Positions 8,823-18,946 of a stretch of DNA of 64,000 nt are shown here, one piece after another. Origin of the DNA: an uncultured Clostridia bacterium (GTDB lineage Bacteria > Bacillota > Clostridia > Christensenellales > UBA1242); assembly GCA_944377145.1 (NCBI GenBank), contig CALWEH010000007.1, forward strand, positions 1 through 64,000, given 5' to 3'. Within the stretch, counting starts at the first letter, position 1. Each line of letters begins with the position of its first letter. Below the pieces are notes generated by a model, which was not told the origin of the DNA, ran no database searches, and saw nothing but the letters and a program-made list of their open reading frames with translations. Made by a program: the position numbers and the translations under genes.

Positions 8823-9446
8823 ATGGCGAAACTTACAATATATAATATGAAGAAAGAAGCTGTTGGCGAAGTTGAATTGAATGATAGTGTATTTGGTGCA
8901 GGATATAACGAACCTTTAATTCATCAAGTGGTAGTAGCTATGCACAACAATGCTCGCCAAGGCACAAAATCTGCATTAACTAGAAGTGAAGTTAGAGGGC
9001 ATGCTAAAAAACCTTGGAGACAAAAAAGTACTGGTCGTGCTAGACAAGGTTCTACAAAAGGTCCTCAATGGGTAGGAGGAGGAGTTGTATTTGCTCCAAA
9101 ACCTCGTGACTTCTCACAAAAAATTAATAAAAAGATGAGAGATGCTGCTTTTGCTAGTGCAATTAGTCAAAAGATTGCACAAAATGAAGTTGTTGTTTTA
9201 GATAAAATAGAGCTTCAAGAGCAAAAGACAAAAGAAGTGGCTAATATGTTAGATGCATTTGGCTTAAATAAAAGAACTGTAATTGTTACAGCTGAAAATG
9301 ATCCAACAGTATTAAGATGTGCAAAAAACATTGAGAATGTTTCTGTTGCTGAAGTAAACTTATTAAATGTATGTGATGTTGTTGAAAACACAAACATTGT
9401 AATTACTGTTGATGCGATTAAGAAGATAGAGGAGGCTTATGTATAA
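8823..9446 (+). CDS. rplD: 50S ribosomal protein L4
   Basis: A 207-residue L4 with the extended internal loop ([18 protein letters not shown]) that lines the exit tunnel, and a C-terminal globular domain. In enterobacteria L4 is also the repressor of the S10 operon; whether it binds the leader here is unknown. Its stop codon overlaps the rplW start by one base (TAATG), so the two are translationally coupled. Confidence 0.98.
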   Translation: MAKLTIYNMKKEAVGEVELNDSVFGAGYNEPLIHQVVVAMHNNARQGTKSALTRSEVRGHAKKPWRQKSTGRARQGSTKGPQWVGGGVVFAPKPRDFSQKINKKMRDAAFASAISQKIAQNEVVVLDKIELQEQKTKEVANMLDAFGLNKRTVIVTAENDPTVLRCAKNIENVSVAEVNLLNVCDVVENTNIVITVDAIKKIEEAYV

Positions 9447-9748
9447 TGAGCGCACACGATATTATTTTAAAACCTGTATTAACTGAAAAGTCTTATGCAG
9501 GAATTCCAAATAAAGTTTATACATTTATAGTAGCTAAAGATGCAAATAAAATTCAAATTCGTAATGCTGTTGAAGAAATATTTGAAGTTAAAGTTGCTAA
9601 GGTTAATACATTAAATTGTAAAGGTAAAACTAGAACTAGAAACACAAGAAGTGGAGTTGTGAAAGGAAGTACAGGAGATTATAAAAAAGCGATTGTATAT
9701 TTGACTCCAGATTCAAAGAGTATTCAGTTCTTTGATAGTTTGTCATAA
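9446..9748 (+). CDS. rplW: 50S ribosomal protein L23
   Basis: A 100-residue L23 ([13 protein letters not shown] at the start, [21 protein letters not shown] in the core). It forms the rim of the peptide exit tunnel and the docking site for trigger factor and SRP. Start and stop overlap with rplD by one base. Confidence 0.97.
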   Translation: MSAHDIILKPVLTEKSYAGIPNKVYTFIVAKDANKIQIRNAVEEIFEVKVAKVNTLNCKGKTRTRNTRSGVVKGSTGDYKKAIVYLTPDSKSIQFFDSLS

Positions 9749-9765
9749 AATAAAGGAGAGCGAAA

Positions 9766-10599
9766 ATGGCTATAAAAAAGAGAAAATCCATAACAAATGG
9801 TTCAAGAGGTTATTCTTCTGCGTCTTTTGAAGAAATCACAAAAGATGCCAAAGCTCCTAAAGCCTTGCTTGCTAGAAAAAATAAAACAGGTGGCAGAAGC
9901 CATGGTAAAATTTCAGTAAGACATATTGGCGGAGGAAATCGTCAAAAATATAGAATTATTGATTTCAAAAGAAATAAAGATGGGGTTGTTGCGAAAGTAG
10001 ATAGTATTCAATACGATCCTAATAGAAGTGCTTATATTGCATTGTTAGTATATGCTGATGGAGATAAAAGATTTATACTAGCTCCTAATGGTTTGAAAGT
10101 TGGAGATAAAGTTGTGTCTGGTGAAGAGGCTGACATTTCAGTAGGAAACGCTCTACCTTTAGCTAATATACCTTTAGGTTCTAGAATACACAATGTAGAA
10201 TTAACACCTGGAAAAGGTGGACAAATTGTTCGTAGTGCAGGAATGTCTGCTCAAGTAATGGCTAAAGAAGGAAATTATGTTACACTTCGTTTACCATCAG
10301 GAGAAATGAGAAAAGTATTGGCTAAGTGTAAGGCTACTATTGGTGAAGTTGGAAATGAAGAACATGAAATTGTTTCTTTAGGTAAAGCTGGACGTAAGCG
10401 TCACATGGGTGTTAGACCTAGTGTTCGTGGTTCTGTTATGAACCCTGTAGATCACCCTCATGGTGGTGGTGAAGGAAAAGCGCCTGTTGGGCATGCTGGT
10501 CCACTTACTCCTTGGGGTAAACCTGCAATTGGATATAAGACTAGAAAACATAAAAAAGCTTCTGACAAACTTATTGTCAAGAGAGCTAAAGCAAAGTAG
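9766..10599 (+). CDS. rplB: 50S ribosomal protein L2
   Basis: The 277-residue product has the full L2 architecture: an N-terminal OB-like RNA-binding domain, an SH3-like domain, and the C-terminal [14 protein letters not shown] motif with the histidine implicated in peptidyl transfer and subunit association. A GGAGAG ribosome binding site precedes the ATG. Confidence 0.98.
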   Translation: MAIKKRKSITNGSRGYSSASFEEITKDAKAPKALLARKNKTGGRSHGKISVRHIGGGNRQKYRIIDFKRNKDGVVAKVDSIQYDPNRSAYIALLVYADGDKRFILAPNGLKVGDKVVSGEEADISVGNALPLANIPLGSRIHNVELTPGKGGQIVRSAGMSAQVMAKEGNYVTLRLPSGEMRKVLAKCKATIGEVGNEEHEIVSLGKAGRKRHMGVRPSVRGSVMNPVDHPHGGGEGKAPVGHAGPLTPWGKPAIGYKTRKHKKASDKLIVKRAKAK

Positions 10600-10608
10600 G
10601 AGTTTGAT

Positions 10609-10893
10609 ATGAGTAGATCATTAAAGAAAAAACCTTTCGTTGATCCTAAACTTATGGCAAGGATTAAAGAAATGAACGAAAAAAATGAAAAGAAAGTTAT
10701 AAGAACTTGGTCGCGTGCCAGTGTTATCTATCCTGAATTTGTAGGACATACTATTGCAGTTCATAATGGTAGAAAACATATCCCTGTATATTGTACAGTT
10801 GATATGGTTGGTCATAAACTTGGAGAATTTTCTCCTACAAGAACATTTAAGGGATTTAAAGCTGACAGTAATGCACCTAAGGGCGGAGTGTAA
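10609..10893 (+). CDS. rpsS: 30S ribosomal protein S19
   Basis: A 94-residue S19 starting [15 protein letters not shown], with [29 protein letters not shown] typical of the family. It lies in the 30S head next to S13 and contacts the A-site finger. Confidence 0.98.
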   Translation: MSRSLKKKPFVDPKLMARIKEMNEKNEKKVIRTWSRASVIYPEFVGHTIAVHNGRKHIPVYCTVDMVGHKLGEFSPTRTFKGFKADSNAPKGGV

Positions 10894-10903
10894 GGAGTGA
10901 ACT

Positions 10904-11290
10904 ATGGCAAAGAGAATTAGAGAAAAAACAGCAAAAATAAGACAAAATGCTGACAATAGACCTAAAGCGTCTGTAAAATACGTTCGCATTAGCCCTAGTA
11001 AAGTTGCTATTGTATTAGATACAGTGCGTGGAAAGGCTTATGATGAAGCTATAGGTATTTTAAATTCTATACCTAACAAATCTGCAGAAGTTGTTTTAAA
11101 ACTTATTAATTCTGCAGCAGCTAATGCTGAAAATAATAAAGGTATGAATAAGCATGATTTATATATTGCAGAAATCTATGTTGGGCAAGGACCTACTTTA
11201 AAACGTAGTATGGCTGCAGGTAAAGGTAGTGCTAACAGAATTTTGAAAAGAACTAGTCACATTACAGTTGTGCTAGATATAAAGGAGTAG
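10904..11290 (+). CDS. rplV: 50S ribosomal protein L22
   Basis: A 128-residue L22 with a 20-residue charged N-terminal stretch, then ASVKYVRISPSKVAIVLDTVRGK. The beta-hairpin near residues 95-110, which lines the exit tunnel and where macrolide-resistance changes occur, is present with no obvious indel. Confidence 0.97.
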   Translation: MAKRIREKTAKIRQNADNRPKASVKYVRISPSKVAIVLDTVRGKAYDEAIGILNSIPNKSAEVVLKLINSAAANAENNKGMNKHDLYIAEIYVGQGPTLKRSMAAGKGSANRILKRTSHITVVLDIKE

Positions 11291-11293
11291 GCT

Positions 11294-11959
11294 ATGGGAC
11301 AAAAAGTTAATCCTAATGGAATGAGAATTGGTATTAATAAAACTTGGAATTCTTTCTGGATTGCTGATAAGAAAGATATGGCTAAGTTTATTAAAGAAGA
11401 TGATACTCTAAGAAAATATATCTTAAAAAATTATAAAAGTGCATCAATATCTAGCGTTAAAATTGAAAGAAGTGGAGATAGTGTAACCATTACAATTAGC
11501 ACAGGTAAACCAGGAGTTTTAATTGGTCAAAAAGGTGCTGGAGTTGAAGCGTTAAAGAAAGCTCTTGAAAAAATGTCTAGCGCTAAACGTGTAAATGTAA
11601 ATATTAAAGAAGTAAAAAATGTTGACCTTGATGCTAAATTGGTGGCAGAGAGCATTGCTTTACAACTTGAAAAAAGAGCTCAATTTAGACGGGTAATGAA
11701 AGCTGCAATGCAAAGAACTATGCGTGCAGGTGCTATTGGGATTAAAACAATGGTAAGCGGACGTTTAGATGGTGCAGAAATTGCTCGTAGCGAACATTAT
11801 CATGAAGGCTCACTTCCTTTACAAACTTTAAGAGCTGATATAGATTATGCACAAGTAGAAGCTCATACCACTTTTGGTGTGATTGGAGTTAAAGTTTGGA
11901 TCTATAAAGGAGACATAATAGGTAAAGTGTCTACGGCTGACAAAAAAGGAGAGAACTAA
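11294..11959 (+). CDS. rpsC: 30S ribosomal protein S3
   Basis: The 221-residue product starts [14 protein letters not shown] and has a type II KH domain with the GxxG loop [14 protein letters not shown] (about residues 75-88), plus the C-terminal S3 domain ([15 protein letters not shown]). It forms the mRNA entry channel. Confidence 0.98.
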   Translation: MGQKVNPNGMRIGINKTWNSFWIADKKDMAKFIKEDDTLRKYILKNYKSASISSVKIERSGDSVTITISTGKPGVLIGQKGAGVEALKKALEKMSSAKRVNVNIKEVKNVDLDAKLVAESIALQLEKRAQFRRVMKAAMQRTMRAGAIGIKTMVSGRLDGAEIARSEHYHEGSLPLQTLRADIDYAQVEAHTTFGVIGVKVWIYKGDIIGKVSTADKKGEN

Positions 11960-11960
11960 T

Positions 11961-12401
11961 ATGTTGATGCCTAAAAGAGTTAAAAGAAGAAAACAGTTTA
12001 GAGGACGTATGAAAGGTAGAGCACATAGAGGAAACTTTGTTGCATACGGAGATTACGGACTAGTTGCTATAGAGCCAGGTTGGGTTACAGGTAACCAAAT
12101 AGAAGCAGCTCGTGTGGCAATGAACAGATATATGAAACGTGGTGGTAAAGTCTGGATTAAGATATTCCCAGACAAAGCAGTAAGTAAAAAGCCTGCAGAT
12201 ACTCGTATGGGTAGCGGAAAAGGTGCTCCTGACCACTATGTTGCAGTAGTAAAACCTGATAGAGTTTTATTTGAAATTTCTGGACCTAGTGAAGAAGTTT
12301 GTTTGGAAGCTTTAAGACTTGCATCTCACAAACTTTCAGTTAAAACTAAGGTTATAAGAAAAGAAACACTAGTTGAAGGCGGTGAAAGTGATGAAAAATA
12401 A
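11961..12401 (+). CDS. rplP: 50S ribosomal protein L16
   Basis: A 146-residue L16 with the family's [20 protein letters not shown]-terminus, so the first of two nearby ATGs is used. The [23 protein letters not shown] core contacts the A-site tRNA. It overlaps rpmC by 11 bases. Confidence 0.97.
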   Translation: MLMPKRVKRRKQFRGRMKGRAHRGNFVAYGDYGLVAIEPGWVTGNQIEAARVAMNRYMKRGGKVWIKIFPDKAVSKKPADTRMGSGKGAPDHYVAVVKPDRVLFEISGPSEEVCLEALRLASHKLSVKTKVIRKETLVEGGESDEK

Positions 12402-12588
12402 TTATAAAGAAATGACTTTAGATGAGTTAAAGCTTGAAGAAAATAAATTAAAGCAAGAACTATTTAACCTTACTTTTCAAAATAGTGTAGGACAATTAAA
12501 AGATACTTCATCTATTAGAACAGTTAGAAGGAATATCGCTAGAGTAAAAACTGTTATTCACGAGAAAGCAGTTGGAGCAAAGGAGTAA
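12391..12588 (+). CDS. rpmC: 50S ribosomal protein L29
   Basis: A 65-residue L29 made of the usual two-helix hairpin ([20 protein letters not shown], then [18 protein letters not shown]). The ATG at 12391 lies inside the end of rplP, whose GGCGGTGAAAG provides the ribosome binding site, so translation is coupled. Confidence 0.95.
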   Translation: MKNNYKEMTLDELKLEENKLKQELFNLTFQNSVGQLKDTSSIRTVRRNIARVKTVIHEKAVGAKE

Positions 12589-12591
12589 TGT

Positions 12592-12855
12592 ATGGAAAAA
12601 GATAAAAAAGTAAGTCAAAGATCCATTGTAGGCATTGTTGTTAGTGACAAAATGGATAAAACAGTTGTTGTTGCAATTTCTATCAAGAAAAAGCATCCAA
12701 TCTACGGAAAATTTATCACTAGCACTAAGAAATATAAAGCACATGACGAAAAAAATGAATGTAAAATTGGAGATACTGTAAGAATTGTAGAAACTCGTCC
12801 ATTGAGTAAAGATAAATATTTCCGTGTTCAAGAAATCGTTGAGCGTGCTAAGTAG
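12592..12855 (+). CDS. rpsQ: 30S ribosomal protein S17
   Basis: An 87-residue S17 with an OB fold ([20 protein letters not shown], then the [20 protein letters not shown] signature). It is a primary 16S-binding protein and the first gene of the classical spc block here. Confidence 0.97.
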   Translation: MEKDKKVSQRSIVGIVVSDKMDKTVVVAISIKKKHPIYGKFITSTKKYKAHDEKNECKIGDTVRIVETRPLSKDKYFRVQEIVERAK

Positions 12856-12864
12856 GAGGAATGT

Positions 12865-13233
12865 ATGATACTAGAAGAAAGTAGATTAGCAGTTGCTGAT
12901 AACACTGGTGCTAAAGAAATTAAATGCATTAGATGTATTGGTGGCTCACATAAAAAAACTGCTGGCATTGGAGATATCATTGTTGCTTCTGTGCAAAAAG
13001 CTGACCCAGATGGAAAAGTTAAAAAAGGAGAAGTTGTTACAGCTGTTATAGTTAGAACAAAATATCCAATTCAACGTGCTGATGGAACAGTTATTAAATT
13101 TGATGAAAATGCCGCTGTTATTATAGATAAGGCAAATGCGCCTAGAGGTACAAGAATTTTTGGACCTATAGCAAGAGAGCTTCGTGCAAAAGGGTTTAAT
13201 ACCATTATATCCTTAGCACCAGAAGTTTTATAA
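12865..13233 (+). CDS. rplN: 50S ribosomal protein L14
   Basis: A 122-residue L14 beginning [18 protein letters not shown], with the signature [26 protein letters not shown]. It forms part of the subunit interface beside L19. Confidence 0.98.
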   Translation: MILEESRLAVADNTGAKEIKCIRCIGGSHKKTAGIGDIIVASVQKADPDGKVKKGEVVTAVIVRTKYPIQRADGTVIKFDENAAVIIDKANAPRGTRIFGPIARELRAKGFNTIISLAPEVL

Positions 13234-13243
13234 AGGAGACGTT

Positions 13244-13630
13244 ATGAGTAAATTACATGTAAAAAAAGGTGATAAAGTTTTAGTAATTGCTGGAAAAGAT
13301 AAAGGCAAAATGGGTGAAATTTTAGCAACTGATAGAGAAAAAAGTTTTGTTACAGTAACTGGTGTAAATATCCAAACTCATCATAACAAACCTAAATCAC
13401 GAGAAGAAAAAGGTGGGATAGTAAAAAGTGAAGGACCTATTCATTCGTCTAATGTACAATTAGTATGTCCTAGTTGCGGAAAGCCTACTAGAATTGCCCA
13501 CAAAATAGTTGATGGTAAATCTGTTCGTGTATGCAAAAATAGTGGCTGTGATGCCATTATAGATAAGGTAGCTAGTGAACCAAAAAAGGCTAGCAAAAAA
13601 ACTGCTGATAAAACCAGCAAGGCAAATTAA
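13244..13630 (+). CDS. rplX: 50S ribosomal protein L24
   Basis: L24 with an N-terminal KOW motif ([20 protein letters not shown]) and the usual cysteine pairs CPSCGKPTR...CKNSGC (the last pair spaced CxxxxC). It has a lysine-rich tail of about 20 residues after the normal end, giving 128 residues against the usual 100-105. L24 initiates 50S assembly. Confidence 0.96.
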   Translation: MSKLHVKKGDKVLVIAGKDKGKMGEILATDREKSFVTVTGVNIQTHHNKPKSREEKGGIVKSEGPIHSSNVQLVCPSCGKPTRIAHKIVDGKSVRVCKNSGCDAIIDKVASEPKKASKKTADKTSKAN

Positions 13631-13641
13631 GGAGTAGATGT

Positions 13642-14202
13642 ATGGAAAAAGAAATTAATAGAAAACATGCACACTACAATGATGTTGTAAAGCCAGCCTT
13701 GAAGGAAAAGTTTGGCTATTCTAATGTTATGCAAATTCCTCGTCTAGAAAAAATTGTATTAAGTTTGCGTCTTGGAAAGGAAAAAGATAATTCGAAAAGC
13801 TTTAATATGGCTGTAGATGAATTAAGTGCTATAGCAGGTCAAAAAGCTGTTGTAACACATGCTAAAAAATCTGTTGCAAACTTTAAATTAAGACAAGGAC
13901 AAAAAATAGGTGCAAAAGTTACTTTAAGAGGAGAGAGAATGTATGAATTCTTTGACCGTCTTGTATCTGTAGCTTTACCTCGTGTGAGAGATTTTCAAGG
14001 TCTAAGCACAACATCTTTTGATGGAAGAGGAAATTACAGTTTTGGCGTTAAAGAACAAATCATTTTCCCAGAAATTATTTATGATAAAATTGAAAAAGTT
14101 CGAGGCTTCGACATTATGTTTATTACAACAGCACATACAGATGAAGAAGCATTGGCTTTATTAACAGAAATGGGATTACCATTTAAAAAGGCAAGGAGAT
14201 AA
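13642..14202 (+). CDS. rplE: 50S ribosomal protein L5
   Basis: A 186-residue L5 (full family length), with the P-site loop region [20 protein letters not shown] and [18 protein letters not shown] at the end. It binds 5S rRNA with L18 and contacts S13 across the interface. Confidence 0.98.
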   Translation: MEKEINRKHAHYNDVVKPALKEKFGYSNVMQIPRLEKIVLSLRLGKEKDNSKSFNMAVDELSAIAGQKAVVTHAKKSVANFKLRQGQKIGAKVTLRGERMYEFFDRLVSVALPRVRDFQGLSTTSFDGRGNYSFGVKEQIIFPEIIYDKIEKVRGFDIMFITTAHTDEEALALLTEMGLPFKKARR

Positions 14203-14205
14203 AAT

Positions 14206-14391
14206 ATGGCAAAGAAAGCGATGATTAATAAACAACAACGTCCTCAAAAATATTCAACTCGTGAATATACACGTTGTTCAATTTGTGGAAGACCACACGC
14301 CGTTTTAAGAAAGTATGGTATTTGCAGAATATGCTTTAGAAACTTGGCTTATAAAGGCGAAATCCCAGGCGTTAAAAAGTCGAGCTGGTAA
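14206..14391 (+). CDS. rpsN: 30S ribosomal protein S14, zinc type
   Basis: The 61-residue type Z S14 shows two CxxC pairs (RCSICGRP and [11 protein letters not shown]), the zinc-binding short form of Gram-positive bacteria. The final [13 protein letters not shown] is family-typical. Confidence 0.97.
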   Translation: MAKKAMINKQQRPQKYSTREYTRCSICGRPHAVLRKYGICRICFRNLAYKGEIPGVKKSSW

Positions 14392-14404
14392 AAGGAGAAA
14401 GATT

Positions 14405-14803
14405 ATGATAGTTATTGACCCAATAGCAGATATGCTTACTAGAATTCGTAATGCAAATACTAGAAAGCATGAAACTGTTAATGTTCCAAGTTCTAAAACA
14501 AAATTAGCTATTGCTGAGATTCTTTTAGAAGAAGGATATATTGCATCATATAGTAAAGAAACTATTGATGGTGTGAGTTATATCGTTATTTCCTTAAAAT
14601 ATGGTCCTAATGGTGAAAAGGTTATTCAAGGATTAAAGAGAATTTCTAAGCCAGGATTAAGACAATATGCTAATGTAGATCAATTACCAAAAGTTCTTAA
14701 CGGACTTGGTATTGCTATAATGTCTACAAGTAGTGGAATTATGACTGATAAACAAGCAAGAAAACAAGGCGTTGGCGGTGAAGTGCTAGCGTATGTATGG
14801 TAG
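14405..14803 (+). CDS. rpsH: 30S ribosomal protein S8
   Basis: A 132-residue S8 starting at the ATG at 14405 ([19 protein letters not shown]), behind an AAAGGAGA ribosome binding site; the longer frame from 14315 overlaps rpsN and is rejected. In enterobacteria S8 represses the spc operon. The C-terminal [20 protein letters not shown] is intact. Confidence 0.97.
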   Translation: MIVIDPIADMLTRIRNANTRKHETVNVPSSKTKLAIAEILLEEGYIASYSKETIDGVSYIVISLKYGPNGEKVIQGLKRISKPGLRQYANVDQLPKVLNGLGIAIMSTSSGIMTDKQARKQGVGGEVLAYVW

Positions 14804-14812
14804 AGGTGAGTT

Positions 14813-15367
14813 ATGTCAAGAATAGGAAAATTACCAATTACAATACCAGCAGGAGTTACTGTTAACGTTAGTGATGATAATGTTGTTACTGTTTCAAATA
14901 ACAAAGGAACATTAACTCAAAAAATTAGTAAACTTTTGAAAGTTAAAGTTGAAAACAATCAAATAATTGTTGAAAAAACAGTTGATACAAATGAAGCTAA
15001 TGCTATGCATGGATTATATAGAACATTGATTAATAATATGGTTGAAGGTTTAACTCATGGATTTAAAAAATCTTTAACTATTAATGGTGTTGGATATAAA
15101 ATGAATAAGCAAGGCAATAAAGTTGTTATGAATATAGGCTATTCACACCCAGTAGAAGTTGAAGAGGCAAATGGAATTAAACTTAATGTTGCTTCAGCAA
15201 CTGAATTGGTGGTTGAAGGAATAGATAAAGAAGCTGTTGGAGCTATGGCAGCTAAAATTAGAGCAATTAAACCAGTCGAACCTTATCATGGTTATGGCAT
15301 TCGTTATACAGATGAAAAAGTATCTTTGAAAGAAGGTAAATCTTCTGGTAAGGGTGGAAAGAAATAA
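14813..15367 (+). CDS. rplF: 50S ribosomal protein L6
   Basis: A 184-residue L6 with two repeated alpha/beta domains; it starts MSRIGKLPITIPAGVTV and ends with EPYHGYGIRYTDE. It lies near the sarcin-ricin loop. A short ribosome binding site (GAGGTGA) overlaps the end of rpsH. Confidence 0.98.
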   Translation: MSRIGKLPITIPAGVTVNVSDDNVVTVSNNKGTLTQKISKLLKVKVENNQIIVEKTVDTNEANAMHGLYRTLINNMVEGLTHGFKKSLTINGVGYKMNKQGNKVVMNIGYSHPVEVEEANGIKLNVASATELVVEGIDKEAVGAMAAKIRAIKPVEPYHGYGIRYTDEKVSLKEGKSSGKGGKK

Positions 15368-15379
15368 GGAGAGTAAAAT

Positions 15380-15748
15380 ATGATAACAAAGAAAAATAAA
15401 AATGAAATTAGACAAGTTCGTCATACAAGGCTTAGAAAGAGTTTAAATGGAACTGCTAGTCGTCCTCGTTTAAATGTTTATAGAAGTTTGAAACATATTT
15501 ATGCTCAAATTATAAACGATGAAAATGGTACAACACTAGTTAGTTGCAATACAAAACAAAAGCAATATGCTGATACTTTAAAAAATATGACAAACAAAGA
15601 ACAAGCTGCTTTTATTGGAAAAACTATTGGAGAACTAGCTATTAAAGCTGGTATTAACGAAGTTGTGTTTGATAGAGCAGGATACCTATATACAGGTAGA
15701 GTAAAAGAACTTGCAGACGGTGCTAGAAGCGCTGGATTAAAGTTTTAA
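15380..15748 (+). CDS. rplR: 50S ribosomal protein L18
   Basis: A 122-residue L18 ([48 protein letters not shown]). It carries 5S rRNA onto the large subunit together with L5. Confidence 0.97.
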   Translation: MITKKNKNEIRQVRHTRLRKSLNGTASRPRLNVYRSLKHIYAQIINDENGTTLVSCNTKQKQYADTLKNMTNKEQAAFIGKTIGELAIKAGINEVVFDRAGYLYTGRVKELADGARSAGLKF

Positions 15749-15760
15749 AGGGAGAATGGT

Positions 15761-16273
15761 ATGGCAAAAAGAGAATTCAAAAAGCCTAGAATGGAAGAAA
15801 AAGATGAATTTGATAAGAAATTATTGGAAGTTCGTCGTGTTAGCAAAACAGTAAAGGGTGGAAGAAAAATGCACTTTGCTGCACTTGTAGTTGTAGGCGA
15901 TAAAAAGGGAAATGTAGGAATGGGCACTGCTAAAGCAGCAGAAGTTCCTATGGCAGTAGAAAAAGCTACAAAAGCTGCTAAAAAGAATTTAGTAAAAGTT
16001 CCTGTTGTTAACGGAACAGTCCCTTATGAAGCTATTGGCAAATTTTCTACTACACGTGTTCTTATTTTACCTTCAAAATTGGGTAGTGGTGTAATTGCTG
16101 GTGGTGCTGCTCGTTCTGTATTTGAACTTGCAGGATATACAGATGTTACTTCTAAAATACATGGTTCAACTAATAAAATCAACACTGTTCGTGCCACATT
16201 AAATGCACTTAAAAATATGAGAACTGCTGAACAAATCGCTATGTTGCGTGGAAAATCAGTAGAGGAATTATAA
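15761..16273 (+). CDS. rpsE: 30S ribosomal protein S5
   Basis: A 170-residue S5 with a dsRBD-like N-terminal domain (RVSKTVKGGRKMHFAALVVV) and the conserved GKFSTTRVLILPSKLGSGVI loop, whose neighbourhood affects decoding accuracy. No indels are seen. Confidence 0.98.
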   Translation: MAKREFKKPRMEEKDEFDKKLLEVRRVSKTVKGGRKMHFAALVVVGDKKGNVGMGTAKAAEVPMAVEKATKAAKKNLVKVPVVNGTVPYEAIGKFSTTRVLILPSKLGSGVIAGGAARSVFELAGYTDVTSKIHGSTNKINTVRATLNALKNMRTAEQIAMLRGKSVEEL

Positions 16274-16283
16274 GGGGGTATTT

Positions 16284-16484
16284 ATGGAAAAGACTAAGAA
16301 AAATGAAAATATGATTAAAGTTACTTATGTGAAAAGTTGCATAGGATATAATAAACGCCAAGCTAAAATTTTGGAAGGCTTGGGATTAACTAAGTTGGGA
16401 GACTGTAATATTTTACCAGATAATGCTAGTGTGCAGGGAAGTATATTTAAAGTTAAACATTTAGTTAAGGTTGAAAAGGCGTAA
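16284..16484 (+). CDS. rpmD: 50S ribosomal protein L30
   Basis: A 66-residue L30, short bacterial type, with an 8-residue polar N-terminal extension before [20 protein letters not shown] and the usual GLGLTKLGD and [10 protein letters not shown] segments. Confidence 0.94.
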   Translation: MEKTKKNENMIKVTYVKSCIGYNKRQAKILEGLGLTKLGDCNILPDNASVQGSIFKVKHLVKVEKA

Positions 16485-16495
16485 AAGGAGTTATT

Positions 16496-16942
16496 ATGTA
16501 TATTTATGATTTAAAAAACGCCGAAGGCGAAAAGACCAAAAAAGTAAGACGTGGTAGAGGTATTGGTTCTGGATGGGGCAAAACTTCAGGAAAAGGTCAT
16601 AAAGGTCAAAAAGCTCGTAGTGGTGGCGGAGTTCGTCCAGGATTTGAAGGCGGACAAATGCCTTTATATAGAAGACTTCCTTCTCGTGGATTTAATAATG
16701 CTAGATTTGGAAAAGTGTATTCAACTGTAAATGTAGATAAATTGAATATATTTGAAGCTAATTCAGTAGTCGATGCTGCTGCATTAATTGAAAAAGGAAT
16801 ATTGTCAAAAATTGAAAAAGACGGTATTAAAATTTTAGGTAATGGTGAATTGAAAGTTGCATTAACAGTTAAAGCTAACAAATTTACTGCTACCGCAGTT
16901 GAAAAAATCAAAGCATTAGGTGGTTCACCTGAGGAGGTATAA
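16496..16942 (+). CDS. rplO: 50S ribosomal protein L15
   Basis: A 148-residue L15 with the glycine-rich N-terminal tail ([20 protein letters not shown]) that penetrates the 23S core, then a globular C-terminal domain. The last base overlaps the secY start (TAATG), coupling the two. Confidence 0.97.
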   Translation: MYIYDLKNAEGEKTKKVRRGRGIGSGWGKTSGKGHKGQKARSGGGVRPGFEGGQMPLYRRLPSRGFNNARFGKVYSTVNVDKLNIFEANSVVDAAALIEKGILSKIEKDGIKILGNGELKVALTVKANKFTATAVEKIKALGGSPEEV

Positions 16943-18243
16943 TGTTTAAAACATTAACTGACGCATTTAAAATTAAAGATGTGCGCAACAAATTGTTATT
17001 AACACTATTATTACTTTTAATATATAGATTAGGTTGCTGGATACCTGTTCCAGGTGTTCAAGGTACAGATTTTACTGAAGGGCAAACTTTCTTAAATTTG
17101 CTTAATAGTTTAAGTGGTGGAGCTTTGGCTGAAGGTACATTTTTAGCATTAGGTGTTTCGCCATATATAACATCATCAATTATAATACAACTTTTAGCTG
17201 TTGTTATTCCTAGTTGGCAAAATTTAAGAAATGAAGGAAATGATGGCCGTAAAAAACTTGAAAGATATACTAAAATTGCAGCTTTAATAATAGCTACAGC
17301 TCAGGCGTGTGGTATTGTTATAGGATTAAATAGTAAAGGCTATATAGACCTTAAATACTTTGGTTCTGCTCCTGAATTTGTAGCAATTGGATTTGTAGTG
17401 TTAATGTTAGTTGCTGGTGCTATGTTCACAGTATGGCTTGGAGAAAAAATTACAGAAATAGGCATTGGCAATGGTATGTCGTTATTAATTTTTGTAGGTA
17501 TTTTAAGTAGTGCTGGAACAGCTATGCTTGATACTTTCAAAAATATTACACTAGGTGGAGATGTTGCAGTACGTGCAATATGGCAATTAGTGTTATTCTT
17601 AGTGGTGATGGTAGTTATATTTGGGCTTGTAGTATTTGTAGATGGTGCAGAAAGAAAAATTCCTGTGCAATATGCAAAACAAATCAAGGGTAGAAAAATG
17701 TATGGAGGTCAATCTACTTACATTCCTGTAAGAGTTAATGCAAATGGAGTTATGCCAATAATATTTGCTAGCTCTATATTAACTTTCCCTCAATTACTAT
17801 TTAGTGTTTTCTGGGCAGATAAAACAACAGGCTTTATAGGTTGGTGGAATAAATGGGTAGGTAGTGGTACTTGGATTTATACAATATTATTAGGTTTATT
17901 GATTTTAGCCTTTGCATATTTTTATAGTATGATTAACTTTGATACTGATAATATTAGTAGGCAAATTCAACAAAATGGAGGATTTATTCCAGGTATTCGA
18001 CCAGGAAAACCAACAGCAAGCTATTTAAGTGTAATTTCTAAACGAGTTACATTGTTTGGTGCTATATTCTTAGGTATTATGGCAATAATTCCTACATTCA
18101 TATTCAAAGCAATAGGAACTACAGGTTTAACAAGTGCATTTAGTGCAACAGCAATATTAATCGTTGTAAGTGTAGCCCTTGAATTTGATAAACAATTAGA
18201 AGCTCAAATGCTTATGAGAAATTATAGAGGATTTTTAAAATAA
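16942..18243 (+). CDS. secY: Preprotein translocase subunit SecY
   Basis: The 433-residue product is the channel subunit of SecYEG, with about ten hydrophobic segments. Seen: the N-terminal 'RNKLLLTLLLLLIYRLGCWI', the plug region LSGGALAEGTFLALGVSPYI, IGIGNGMSLLIFVGI, and the C-terminal cytoplasmic arginine loop FIPGIRPGKPTASYL. Start coupled to rplO. Confidence 0.98.
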   Translation: MFKTLTDAFKIKDVRNKLLLTLLLLLIYRLGCWIPVPGVQGTDFTEGQTFLNLLNSLSGGALAEGTFLALGVSPYITSSIIIQLLAVVIPSWQNLRNEGNDGRKKLERYTKIAALIIATAQACGIVIGLNSKGYIDLKYFGSAPEFVAIGFVVLMLVAGAMFTVWLGEKITEIGIGNGMSLLIFVGILSSAGTAMLDTFKNITLGGDVAVRAIWQLVLFLVVMVVIFGLVVFVDGAERKIPVQYAKQIKGRKMYGGQSTYIPVRVNANGVMPIIFASSILTFPQLLFSVFWADKTTGFIGWWNKWVGSGTWIYTILLGLLILAFAYFYSMINFDTDNISRQIQQNGGFIPGIRPGKPTASYLSVISKRVTLFGAIFLGIMAIIPTFIFKAIGTTGLTSAFSATAILIVVSVALEFDKQLEAQMLMRNYRGFLK

Positions 18244-18319
18244 CCACTAGATTTTATAAGAATAGTATGTTATAATTATATAGTTAATAAGTAAACTTAT
18301 TAATTTAAATTGGGGTAGT

Positions 18320-18946
18320 ATGAAAATAATTTTATTAGGTGCGCCTAATAGCGGAAAAGGTACGCTGTCAGGTAATATTAAAGATAAGTACAATTTAATT
18401 CAAGTATCAACAGGAGATTTATTGAGAGCAGAAGTGGTTACTGGAAGTGAGCTTGGAAAAAAAATTCATGAAGTGCAAATGAGTGGCGGAATGGTTGAAT
18501 TCCAGACAGTTTTAGATGTTATGAATAAATTTCTTGCATCTGTTCCAGAAGATAAGGGATTGTTGTTTGACGGATTTCCACGAGATTTAAGGCAAGCTGA
18601 AGCTTTAAGTAATATTACAAAAATTGATGCTGTGTTATTATTAGATGTGGAAGTTGAAGAAATTTTAAAGCGTGCACTTGGAAGGCTAACTTGTAGTTTA
18701 TGTAAATCTGTAACAAATAGGGAATATGTAGATAGCGATATATGTCCTAAATGTGGAGGAAAACTTGAAACTAGAGCTGACGATAATGAAGAAACTGTAA
18801 GAAAAAGAATTAAAACGTATTTTGATAGCACCTATCCTTTAATCGAATATTATAGCAAACTTGGATTATTGCATAAAATAGATGCGGGGCATACTCCTGA
18901 ATATACAATGGAGCAGGCAATAGAAATATTGTCAAGACTAAAATGA
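18320..18946 (+). CDS. adk: Adenylate kinase
   Basis: Adenylate kinase interconverts ATP + AMP and 2 ADP. The 208-residue product has the P-loop GAPNSGKGT (residues 7-15; the usual form is GAPGAGKGT), DGFPRDLRQAE for AMP binding, and a zinc-type LID with four cysteines (C125, C128, C142, C145), as in Gram-positive enzymes. A 76-base gap with a TATAAT-like box separates it from secY, so an internal promoter is possible. Its end overlaps map by four bases (ATGA). Confidence 0.96.
   Translation: MKIILLGAPNSGKGTLSGNIKDKYNLIQVSTGDLLRAEVVTGSELGKKIHEVQMSGGMVEFQTVLDVMNKFLASVPEDKGLLFDGFPRDLRQAEALSNITKIDAVLLLDVEVEEILKRALGRLTCSLCKSVTNREYVDSDICPKCGGKLETRADDNEETVRKRIKTYFDSTYPLIEYYSKLGLLHKIDAGHTPEYTMEQAIEILSRLK

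Noticed and set aside
10621..10989. 122-codon minus-strand frame across rpsS and rplV
   Set aside because: It is antisense to two certain ribosomal genes, has no ribosome binding site, and the translation has no family features.
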